From an uncultured Collinsella sp. (GTDB lineage: Bacteria; Actinomycetota; Coriobacteriia; Coriobacteriales; Coriobacteriaceae), in NCBI GenBank assembly GCA_905207425.1, contig CAJLLB010000076.1, positions 1-9,451 of the forward strand: 9,451 nt of DNA. The letters run 5' to 3'. The notes under the pieces are model-generated. The model had not been told where the DNA came from and made no database searches. It worked only from the letters and a program-made list of their open reading frames with translations. Each line of letters starts with the position of its first letter. Position 1 is the stretch's first letter. Of this stretch, positions 1-5,670 are shown in pieces. A program made the position numbers and the translations under genes.

Positions 1-1
1 C

Positions 2-178
2 TCGTCCGTGTCCGTTTCCGGCGAGGTCAAGCCGTTGCCTGTGATCGGTGCGTTTGCGCAGGCTATGGGTGGTACCGCCGAGGACGGCTACGTTGAGCTC
101 AAGGTCGATGTCTCGTATCAATCGCGTCCCGAATGGCTGGAGGGAGATTATGATGCGTGGATTGCTGCATGGGATTAA
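2..178 (+). CDS. C-terminal end of a TadE/TadF-like pilus pseudopilin (5' truncated)
   Basis: The frame is open from the window edge and ends at a TAA (176-178), giving the last 58 residues of a protein that starts outside the window. The visible part has no membrane segment. It reads as an extracytoplasmic beta-rich tail: a Val/Ser-rich strand, a Pro-Leu-Pro turn, a Gly-rich stretch, a second Val-rich strand and a Trp-rich end. The small TadE-like protein encoded at 2291-2767 ends in a similar pattern (strand, Pro/Trp turn, Gly-rich linker, Val-rich strand, Pro-Trp), which together with the TadG-like neighbour suggests a TadE/F-type minor pilin of the Tad apparatus. Its end overlaps the next gene by 29 bases, so the two are co-translated. 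The N-terminal pilin motif that would settle the family is missing, so the call rests on context and a weak resemblance. Confidence 0.6.
   Translation, partial: SSVSVSGEVKPLPVIGAFAQAMGGTAEDGYVELKVDVSYQSRPEWLEGDYDAWIAAWD
139..146 (+). promoter_or_regulatory. Ribosome binding site that fixes the TadG-like start
   Basis: GGAGGGAG lies 3 bases before the ATG at 150 and 6 before the next in-frame ATG at 153. It is a strong Shine-Dalgarno sequence sitting inside the end of the upstream gene. It supports starting the TadG-like protein here and not at the earlier in-frame ATG at 48, which has no comparable site and lies deep inside the upstream coding region. Confidence 0.75.
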
Positions 179-2291
179 GCGTTTCTGGTCTAGACGCGTT
201 TTGACGCGCCGTCCGAGCTGCCATCGCAAGCGGGGCGGAGCCGGTATCGACCTGTTTATCGAAGACGGTGCCTATACCACGCTTTCTTCTGCCGTGGTCA
301 TCCTAGTGGTGCTCACGTTGTTGTTTTCGTCGACCGCAGCGATATGGAGCATGTCGCGTGCCGGGGATACCCAGGTGGCGGCCGATAGCGGCGCGCTGGC
401 GGGTGCCAACGTAGTGTCGTCCTATCACACGGCTGCCACGGTGGTTGATGCGAGCATCTTGAGTCTGGGACTGGCGGGGTTTGCCACGATCGGGACGGGC
501 CTGGTCGCCATCCTCATCCCGGGTGCCGAACCAGTTGCCGGCAATATGGTCGACACCGGGATTGAGATCATTAAAACGCGCAACAAGTTTGCCAAAAGCG
601 CATCGGAAGGCTTACGGAAAATCGAGACGGCTCTGCCATATCTGATCGCCGCGCGTGCCACGCAGGCGGTGTCGGCGCAGGATACCGATAGTGTGACCTA
701 TACCGGTACGGCGCTTGCCGTGCCCAGGACATCCGAGTCGGACTTCGCTGCGCTCGAGGGGTCTGAGATCTCGACCGATGCCATCGAGAGCACCTCAAAA
801 GACCTTGACTATGCTGCCAAGGAACTGAAGAAAGCGTCCGAGAAAACGTCAAAGGCCAAGGAACGCGCCTGGCTTGCCGACTGCGGTGGATCGGACAGAG
901 GCGCAGTCGGAAGCTGTTCGTGCATGTGGGAACGCGCGAAGAGCTTGGCGAAGCTTTCGGATATTGAGAATCCGCACTATGCCTCGAGTGTCACATGGGA
1001 GCCGCAAGTGGCGCTCGATCGCGCGAAGGCCTATTACCGCTTGCGCCTTGCAAACGAGGCACCTCAGGGCTCAAGCGTCGAGACGAAGGCGGAGTCGGCG
1101 GCGCGCAAGGCGTTTTACACCTATGCGAGTACAGAGGTCAATCGTGCATATGTAACCGAGGACGGAGATGCAGTCACTTTCCATATCCCGCTGTTGCCGC
1201 GCAACGCTGACGAGGTGCGAGCGACGGAACTCTATATCGATGCGGCGTGGCCAACCAGTGCCATCGATGGCAAGACGTATCTGCATTACGGAACGAGTTG
1301 CCCCAACTATAAGAAGGGGTCGCCAGGCGGGTTAGCCTCGGTTGCTGATTATGACGGGCAGGACAGATGCAACAGATGCCATTTTGGCGTTTCGTCGCTC
1401 GGTGCCGTTGCAGCGCCTTCGACTTCTATTGAAAACGGCTTCGAATACCACTTTGACAAGTTCAAAGACGCCCTGGAAGGCTACGTTAAATGCCGCAACA
1501 AAGAACTCGAACTTGAGCGTCAGACCGAGGATGAGGCCGACCGTGCGGGCAATGTGTTTGACCAGGCCATTAAAGCGCTTTCGGGTGAGCGTCCGCGTAT
1601 CGCGCCGCCCGGTCGCAACGGCGTGGTCGCCCTTGCGGTTTCGGGTGCCATTTCGAGCCCCGATGAGCTCAACTCTTCGTTTAACACGGCAGTCAGGCTT
1701 GGCGATCGCGGTGCCATCTCTGCCGCGGTGTTGGCGCCCGATGAGGCGACGGCGCAAAACAACGTGCTTTCGCGATTTTTCTCAACATTGAAGGAACGCT
1801 CGGGCGGCGTTGCCGGCGTGCTCGATGGCGTCATGGATGTTTGGGGACGGCTGCTTGTGGGATACGGAGACATCCAAGGTTCGGCCGACGAGCTTATGGA
1901 CGAGATGATTAAAGACCTAGGAGGGGGCAGTGGCGCGTTGGGCTCCATCGCATCGTGGCTCGGCGATACCGTTTCGGCGTCCGTGGCGGCGTTGGGTCTG
2001 GAGCCGTGCGACTTGCGCCTGCGAAAGCCAGTGCTGACCGATTCCGCCAACGTCATTAAGAGCCCGGGGTCTGACATTGCCGGTTTCTCTCAAGCGCAAG
2101 ACAAACTGCGAAGTATTCCGTTGGGTGTGACCGATCCCAAGGCGCTTTGCGAGGCGTTGGAATATCAAGTCGAACGCACCATTAGCGGTACGGTGTTCAC
2201 GCTTGCGGAGATTCCTCTGCCCGGCGGCGGCTCCATCCCGCTCACCGTCGATGTCGCCACGCTGGTTGGCGCTCTGGGCGGTGGGTCGTAA
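150..2291 (+). CDS. TadG-like Tad/Flp pilus assembly protein with large extracytoplasmic domain
   Basis: The protein has 713 residues from the ATG at 150; the ATG at 153 is equally possible. A basic N-terminus (about residues 8-30, rich in Arg and Lys) precedes one clear membrane segment at about 44-65, predicting an N-in orientation with the bulk outside. Just after the membrane comes the signature of the Tad family, ADSGALAGANV (78-88), equivalent to the usual NAADAAALAGA. A second hydrophobic stretch at about 99-125 may be another membrane or packing helix. Residues about 218-242 are charged and helical, possibly coiled coil. The outer part contains nine Cys, including C256/C258 and a CNRCH at 407-411, which could form disulfides or bind a metal. 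TadG-family proteins are membrane-anchored components of the Tad secretion/pilus machine. The family assignment is good for the N-terminus; I do not recognise the remaining roughly 580 residues. The stop shares one base with the next start. Confidence 0.8.
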   Translation: MMRGLLHGIKRFWSRRVLTRRPSCHRKRGGAGIDLFIEDGAYTTLSSAVVILVVLTLLFSSTAAIWSMSRAGDTQVAADSGALAGANVVSSYHTAATVVDASILSLGLAGFATIGTGLVAILIPGAEPVAGNMVDTGIEIIKTRNKFAKSASEGLRKIETALPYLIAARATQAVSAQDTDSVTYTGTALAVPRTSESDFAALEGSEISTDAIESTSKDLDYAAKELKKASEKTSKAKERAWLADCGGSDRGAVGSCSCMWERAKSLAKLSDIENPHYASSVTWEPQVALDRAKAYYRLRLANEAPQGSSVETKAESAARKAFYTYASTEVNRAYVTEDGDAVTFHIPLLPRNADEVRATELYIDAAWPTSAIDGKTYLHYGTSCPNYKKGSPGGLASVADYDGQDRCNRCHFGVSSLGAVAAPSTSIENGFEYHFDKFKDALEGYVKCRNKELELERQTEDEADRAGNVFDQAIKALSGERPRIAPPGRNGVVALAVSGAISSPDELNSSFNTAVRLGDRGAISAAVLAPDEATAQNNVLSRFFSTLKERSGGVAGVLDGVMDVWGRLLVGYGDIQGSADELMDEMIKDLGGGSGALGSIASWLGDTVSASVAALGLEPCDLRLRKPVLTDSANVIKSPGSDIAGFSQAQDKLRSIPLGVTDPKALCEALEYQVERTISGTVFTLAEIPLPGGGSIPLTVDVATLVGALGGGS

Positions 2292-2767
2292 TGAGTATCC
2301 GCATGCGTCTGCGCGAGGAGCGCGCCCAAGCGACGGTGGAGATGGCAGTGGTTACGCCCGTTTTGCTGGTGCTGGCACTCATCGTGTACAACGTCATGAT
2401 CTTTGCCAGCGCTGTCGCGCGCTTCGACCGCGTGGTGCCCGACATCGTGCTAGCGCATGCCGTGGCGTCGGAGGGGGAGGGCGACGAAAGCTCTGCCGAT
2501 GCCTCGGCGACGGTTCAGACTCAAATTCTGAATGCCATGGAAGGCTATGACTTACAGATCGAAGTGTCGAGCGAGCAAGGCGCGAAGGCATCGGATGGTG
2601 GCCTGCTCTCCCTATCCGGTACGTTTAGGACCTACACCTGCACCATGCACTATGAGCCGTGGCCGACTTCTCTCAGCATCGCTGGCGTTCCGCTGGGGGC
2701 GCCGACAACGTTGTCGCACGAGCGTGCGGTGACGGTCGATCCATGGCGTCCGGGGGTGGTCATGTGA
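2291..2767 (+). CDS. TadE-like pilus pseudopilin
   Basis: This 158-residue protein has the standard TadE layout: a short basic N-terminus (1-11), the motif QATVEMA (13-19), then a hydrophobic helix at about 19-41. Glu17 is the conserved acidic residue of type IV-like prepilins. If a TadV-type prepilin peptidase cuts as in other Tad systems, the bond after Ala12 would put Glu17 at mature position 5; Ala replaces the more usual Gly before the cut. The rest is a Ser/Glu-rich linker followed by a beta-rich domain with a single Cys (C117) and a PWP turn. TadE/F pseudopilins are thought to form minor subunits that help assemble the Flp pilus. The start overlaps the previous stop (TAATG), so translation is coupled to the TadG-like gene. 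The stop overlaps the GTG start of the DUF192 gene. The TadE-like N-terminus is convincing; TadE and TadF cannot be told apart here. Confidence 0.85.
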   Translation: MSIRMRLREERAQATVEMAVVTPVLLVLALIVYNVMIFASAVARFDRVVPDIVLAHAVASEGEGDESSADASATVQTQILNAMEGYDLQIEVSSEQGAKASDGGLLSLSGTFRTYTCTMHYEPWPTSLSIAGVPLGAPTTLSHERAVTVDPWRPGVVM

Positions 2768-3123
2768 CCGCGGTCTCGTCCTACATCGTCTACGCGCGGG
2801 CACTCAATAGGCTGGGTTGGACGCCGGCCGAGTTTGTGGTGGCGGAGTCGTTTGTCGTGCGCCTGCGCGGCATGCTGGGACGGCGTCCGGTTGCCGCCAA
2901 CGGCCTGCCGCTCGTCATGGCGTTTCCACGCTGCTCTTCGGTCCATACGTGTTTTATGGCCTATCCCATCGACATCGCCTTCATCGATCGCGACGGCAAT
3001 ATCCTCGCGCGCTACGAAAACGTCCGCCCTTGGCGCATGTGCTCCTGCCCCGGCGCCTGGGCCGTACTAGAGCGTCCTTCAATCATTGTTTCGACCCCTG
3101 CTCTCCAACGCGTGCCGGCTTAA
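2764..3123 (+). CDS. DUF192 family protein coupled to the Tad operon
   Basis: This is a 119-residue protein, read from GTG 2764. The GTG overlaps the upstream TGA by four bases (GTGA) and has a G-rich site (GGGGGTGG, 2752-2759) at good distance. An in-frame ATG at 2743 is possible but has a poorer site. The match to DUF192 (PF02643) is by recognisable core motifs: VVRLRGMLGRR (31-41), HTCFMAYPIDIAFIDRDG (61-78), and ENVRPW followed by AVLERP near the end. Many DUF192 members are exported, but no signal peptide is visible here. The protein has four Cys (57, 63, 93, 95), the last two as CSC, which is notable in so short a sequence. DUF192 has no settled biochemical role. The tight coupling suggests a function linked to Tad assembly or regulation, which is inference. 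No convincing terminator follows, so the operon message may run into the tRNA-Phe terminator. Confidence 0.85.
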   Translation: MTAVSSYIVYARALNRLGWTPAEFVVAESFVVRLRGMLGRRPVAANGLPLVMAFPRCSSVHTCFMAYPIDIAFIDRDGNILARYENVRPWRMCSCPGAWAVLERPSIIVSTPALQRVPA

Positions 3124-3197
3124 GGGACTGAGTGAAAAACTTCTTGCTGCCGGCTGATGCCTCTGACGTGCCGATTTATAGAACCGAGGCTGTGCTC

Positions 3198-3215
3198 AAA
3201 AACTTTTTTAAAATT
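3198..3215 (+). promoter_or_regulatory. AT-rich UP element of the tRNA-Phe promoter
   Basis: Eighteen consecutive A/T bases, broken only by one C, lie immediately upstream of the -35 box, at about -57 to -40 from the predicted start. The layout (A-tract, T-tract, A-tract) fits UP elements, which contact the RNA polymerase alpha C-terminal domain at rRNA and tRNA promoters. A nearly identical element precedes the tRNA-Leu promoter at the same distance. Confidence 0.6.
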
Positions 3216-3220
3216 CTCGG

Positions 3221-3248
3221 TTGACCGGAACGCGTCCTTGGTTATACT
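3221..3248 (+). promoter_or_regulatory. Sigma70-type promoter of tRNA-Phe
   Basis: TTGACC (3221-3226) and TATACT (3243-3248) are separated by 16 bases. Each box matches the vegetative sigma consensus in five of six positions. Transcription should start near 3255, giving a leader of about 26 bases before the tRNA. The leader opens with the hairpin GCCTTG-AAA-CAAGGC (3255-3269). Confidence 0.85.
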
Positions 3249-3280
3249 AATCAAGCCTTGAAACAAGGCACACCTCAAAT

Positions 3281-3353
<73 letters not shown>

Positions 3354-3366
3354 CCTTGAATTGACT

Positions 3367-3400
3367 AGGACCTCTGCAAAGGGGTCCTTTTTCTTTTTTT
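3367..3400 (+). terminator. Intrinsic terminator after tRNA-Phe
   Basis: An 8-bp stem, AGGACCTC (3367-3374) with GGGGTCCT (3381-3388), contains one T-G wobble and has a six-base loop. It runs straight into a T-rich tract to 3400 broken by one C. This is a textbook rho-independent terminator and would also end any message running through from the Tad operon. Confidence 0.9.
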
Positions 3401-3550
3401 GTGGGGTTCCGCGGAAAATGCATCCCATTATTTTGACCCAGAGCGGGATGCGCTTTCCGGCGCTTACTTCCGACGTGCGTGCACATCTCGTCGCACCATC
3501 CCGAGCCCGCCTGTTCCCAGATATTCCTCCCACTTTCGCGTCACTTTACA

Positions 3551-3562
3551 GACCGTTCGGTC
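3551..3562 (+). promoter_or_regulatory. Perfect palindrome resembling a TetR-family operator
   Basis: GACCGTTCGGTC has two 5-base arms around TT. The central spacer is too short for a stable RNA hairpin, so a dimeric DNA-binding protein is the likelier reader. Operators of the form ACCGnnCGGT are common for TetR-family repressors. It lies about 20 bases before the -10-like box at 3582, over the expected -35 region, where binding would block polymerase. The regulator is not in the window. Confidence 0.45.
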
Positions 3563-3581
3563 GCCTGTCTGCATGCGCGGG

Positions 3582-3587
3582 TATACT
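3582..3587 (+). promoter_or_regulatory. Possible -10 box of the GH5-like/rsmI operon
   Basis: TATACT is identical to the -10 box of the tRNA-Phe promoter and matches the consensus at five of six positions. No good -35 box is seen 16-18 bases upstream (the sequence there is GC-rich), so the promoter would be weak or activator-dependent. A start near 3594 would give a leader of about 60 bases before the ATG at 3655. Confidence 0.4.
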
Positions 3588-3654
3588 CAAATCGATAGAT
3601 ATGTCATGCAAGAGCGATGCGGGCTTAGCCCGTATGATTCAAAAGGGGGCAGTG

Positions 3655-4716
3655 ATGGAGAGGATACTCGGCGTTAATCTCTCTGGCTGGTTTATTCCCG
3701 AGCCTTGGGTGACCCCGTCGCTATACGCGGCGACCGGTGCATCCAATGCGGCCGAGCTGCAGGAGGCCATGGGCACCGCCGCCTATAACGAGCGCATGCG
3801 CCGTCATTACGAGACGTTTGTGAGCGAGGATGATTTCCGTCGCATGGCGCAGATCGGCCTCAACGCCGTGCGCCTGCCGGTGCCTTGGTATGCCTTTGGC
3901 TCACAGGAGTCCGATGCGTCCTACATCTCGGTTGTCGACTACATCGACCGTGCAATTGAGTGGGCTGCCAAGTATGACATCCGCGTGCTGCTTGATCTAG
4001 CAACTGTGCCCGGTGGCCAGGGCGATTCCAACGATTCGCCCGCCACGCCAGAGGCTGTTGCCGAGTGGCATTCGTCCACCAACGGTCGTCATGTCGCACT
4101 CGACGTGCTCGAGCGCTTGGCCGATCGCTACGGCGAGGCCGAGAGCCTGCTGGGCATTGAGCTGCTGGATACGCCGCAGATGAGTGTCCGCAAGAGCCTC
4201 TTCACCATGACGGATGGCATTCCGGCGCACTACCTGCGCAACTTCTATCGCGATGCCTATGAGCTCGTCCGTTCGTATATGCCCGAGGATAAGATCGTCG
4301 TCTTTTCGTCTTCGGGGCATCCCAGCGAGTGGAAGCATTTTATGCGCGGCGCCAAGTACAAGAACGTCTACATGGACCTTCACCTGTACCATTACCGCGA
4401 CGAGTATGCGCTCGACATCACGAGCCCCCGCGGGCTGACGACGGCGATCTCGCGCAACAAGCGCGAGCTTAAAGAAGCGATTTCGACTGGGTTCCCCGTG
4501 CTGGTGGGCGAATGGTCGGGCGCGGCGATCTTTGCCAACTCGTCGGTTACGCCCGAGGGCCGCAATGCCTACGAGCGCGTGTTTATCGCCAACCAGCTGG
4601 CTTCGTTTGCGCCGGCTGCCGGTTGGTTCTTCCAAACGTGGAAGACCGAGAAGCGTATTGCAGCATGGGACGCCCGCGCGGCGCTCGGCACGCTCGAGCG
4701 TGGCATGATTGAATAG
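3655..4716 (+). CDS. GH5-family (exo-beta-1,3-glucanase-like) protein with altered active site, probably cytoplasmic
   Basis: The protein has 353 residues from ATG 3655, preceded by AAAAGGGGG (3641-3649). The N-terminus GVNLSGWFIPEPWVTPSLY (6-24) closely follows the GVNLGGWLVLEPWITPSLF pattern of exo-beta-1,3-glucanases of family GH5, and the length fits one TIM barrel. Kept family residues are Arg73 in AVRLPVPW, His243 and Tyr245 in DLHLY, and Glu286 in VGEWSGA, which aligns with the nucleophile. Replaced are the usual DLH His (Ala116 in DLATVPGGQG), the Asn-Glu of the acid/base motif NEP (Asp172-Thr173 in LLDTP) and the barrel-end Trp (Gln327 in GWFFQTWKTE). A retaining hydrolase should not work normally without the acid/base Glu, so this may be a binding or scaffold protein, or have a changed reaction. 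There is no signal peptide. It ends 6 bases before rsmI and probably shares its message. The fold is a confident call; the activity is unknown. Confidence 0.85.
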   Translation: MERILGVNLSGWFIPEPWVTPSLYAATGASNAAELQEAMGTAAYNERMRRHYETFVSEDDFRRMAQIGLNAVRLPVPWYAFGSQESDASYISVVDYIDRAIEWAAKYDIRVLLDLATVPGGQGDSNDSPATPEAVAEWHSSTNGRHVALDVLERLADRYGEAESLLGIELLDTPQMSVRKSLFTMTDGIPAHYLRNFYRDAYELVRSYMPEDKIVVFSSSGHPSEWKHFMRGAKYKNVYMDLHLYHYRDEYALDITSPRGLTTAISRNKRELKEAISTGFPVLVGEWSGAAIFANSSVTPEGRNAYERVFIANQLASFAPAAGWFFQTWKTEKRIAAWDARAALGTLERGMIE

Positions 4717-4722
4717 GTTGAT

Positions 4723-5601
4723 ATGACGCAAAACAGCGCCCATACGGGCAAACTCTATGTGGTCGGCACACCCATCGGCAACCTGGGCGACCTGTCCCCG
4801 CGCGTTGGCGAGGCGTTTGCCGCCGCCGATGCCATCTGCTGCGAAGACACGCGTGTGACGTCAAAGCTGCTGATGCGCCTGGGCATTTCCAAGCCGCTTG
4901 TCCGTTGCGACGAGAATGTGATCGCCAGCCGCGCCGCCGGCCTGGTCGACCGTCTGATGGCGGGGGAGACCCTCGCCTTTGCCTCGGACGCCGGCATGCC
5001 GAGCGTGTCCGATCCCGGCCAGGCGCTGGTCGAGGCGGCACGTGAGGCCGATGTGCCCGTCGAAGTTATTCCCGGACCCTCTGCTTGCGTCACGGCGCTC
5101 GTTTCGTCCGGCATTCCCTGCGAGCATTTTTTCTTCGAGGGCTTTTTGGGCCGAAAGCACGGCGACCGCGTGCGCCGTTTGCAGCGCCTTGCCGTAGTGC
5201 CCGGCGCGCTCATCTTCTACGAGTCTCCACATCGCATCGTGGCGACGCTCGAGGCCGTGGCGGAGGTCTTTCCCCAGCGTGAGGTTGCCGTCTGCCGCGA
5301 ACTCACCAAGCTGCACGAGGAGGTCTTGCGCGGGCCCGCTGCCCAGCTCGCCGAGGAGCTGCGTGCTCGCGGCGAGGTAAAGGGCGAGATTGCGCTGGTC
5401 ATCGCGCCGCCGAGCGAGGACGAGGAGGCCGGTATCGTGCCGGTTGGCGCCGCGGCAGCGGATTCCGATGAGGCCCTGCGCGAGGATATCCGCGCCGCGC
5501 TCGAGGAGGGGGAGCCCGCCTCTGCGGTGGCCAAGCGCCTGTCTCAGAAGTATTCGCGCCGCAAGCGCGATGTCTATGCCATGGTGCTCGATATGCAATA
5601 G
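4723..5601 (+). CDS. rsmI: 16S rRNA (cytidine(1402)-2'-O)-methyltransferase RsmI
   Basis: RsmI uses S-adenosylmethionine to methylate the 2'-O of C1402 in the decoding centre of 16S rRNA, alongside RsmH. The 292-residue protein has the family's typical length and motifs in order: LYVVGTPIGNLGDLSPR (11-27), CEDTRVTSKLL (40-50), FASDAGMPSVSDPG (85-98), IPGPSA (115-120), FFFEGFLGRK (137-146), FYESPHRI (171-178), and CRELTKLHEE (194-203). A charged, Ala/Glu-rich C-terminal extension ends in a small helical segment with KRLSQKYSRRKRDVY, similar to the C-terminal domain of other RsmI proteins. Met replaces the more common Thr in SDAGTP. The start lies 6 bases after the GH5-like stop and has only a weak ribosome site (AGGTTG), suggesting translation partly by coupling. 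No terminator is visible after the gene. Confidence 0.96.
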   Translation: MTQNSAHTGKLYVVGTPIGNLGDLSPRVGEAFAAADAICCEDTRVTSKLLMRLGISKPLVRCDENVIASRAAGLVDRLMAGETLAFASDAGMPSVSDPGQALVEAAREADVPVEVIPGPSACVTALVSSGIPCEHFFFEGFLGRKHGDRVRRLQRLAVVPGALIFYESPHRIVATLEAVAEVFPQREVAVCRELTKLHEEVLRGPAAQLAEELRARGEVKGEIALVIAPPSEDEEAGIVPVGAAAADSDEALREDIRAALEEGEPASAVAKRLSQKYSRRKRDVYAMVLDMQ

Positions 5602-5602
5602 A

Positions 5603-5631
5603 TGGAGGATATCCAGCCCTTGCGCTAGAAT
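5603..5631 (+). promoter_or_regulatory. Possible promoter of metG
   Basis: TAGAAT (5626-5631) is a good -10 box. The box 17 bases upstream, TGGAGG (5603-5608), matches the -35 consensus poorly (three of six). A start near 5638 would give a leader of about 33 bases. Read-through from rsmI is equally possible, since no terminator separates them. Confidence 0.4.
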
Positions 5632-5670
5632 CATCCCCTGTATGCAACGTTTTTCTGGAGGACAAACCCC

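Larger units (their letters stand above)
3401..3654 (+). other. 254-base intergenic leader with inverted repeats, upstream of the GH5-like gene
   Basis: No gene is convincing here. The region holds TTCCGCGGAA (3407-3416), a perfect 10-base palindrome. It also has a perfect 7-base inverted repeat GCATCCC/GGGATGC (3420-3426 and 3445-3451), and the palindrome GACCG-TT-CGGTC (3551-3562). A -10-like box follows at 3582-3587, and a small hairpin CGGGC-TTA-GCCCG (3620-3632) lies ahead of the ribosome site. The GH5-like reading frame stays open through this stretch, but it runs back into the tRNA terminator, so that part is not expected to be translated. Confidence 0.6.

Noticed and set aside
48..149. 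Earlier ATG for the TadG-like gene
   Set aside because: It would overlap the upstream gene by over 130 bases without a ribosome site, and it adds residues with no resemblance to a Tad N-terminus.
1366..1384. c-type cytochrome heme site (CNRCH) in the TadG-like protein
   Set aside because: A single CxxCH in a large pilus protein, without any cytochrome features, is not enough for a heme claim; kept only as part of the Cys-rich domain observation.
3124..3197. Terminator directly after the DUF192 gene
   Set aside because: Only 4-base complementary arms (CGGC/GCCG) could be found and no T-tract follows them.
3361..3654. N-terminal extension of the GH5-like protein upstream of 3655
   Set aside because: The extra frame begins at the tRNA-Phe terminator and covers palindromes and a promoter-like box. 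The family signature starts directly at 3655, which has the ribosome site. The in-frame ATG at 3601 has no such site.
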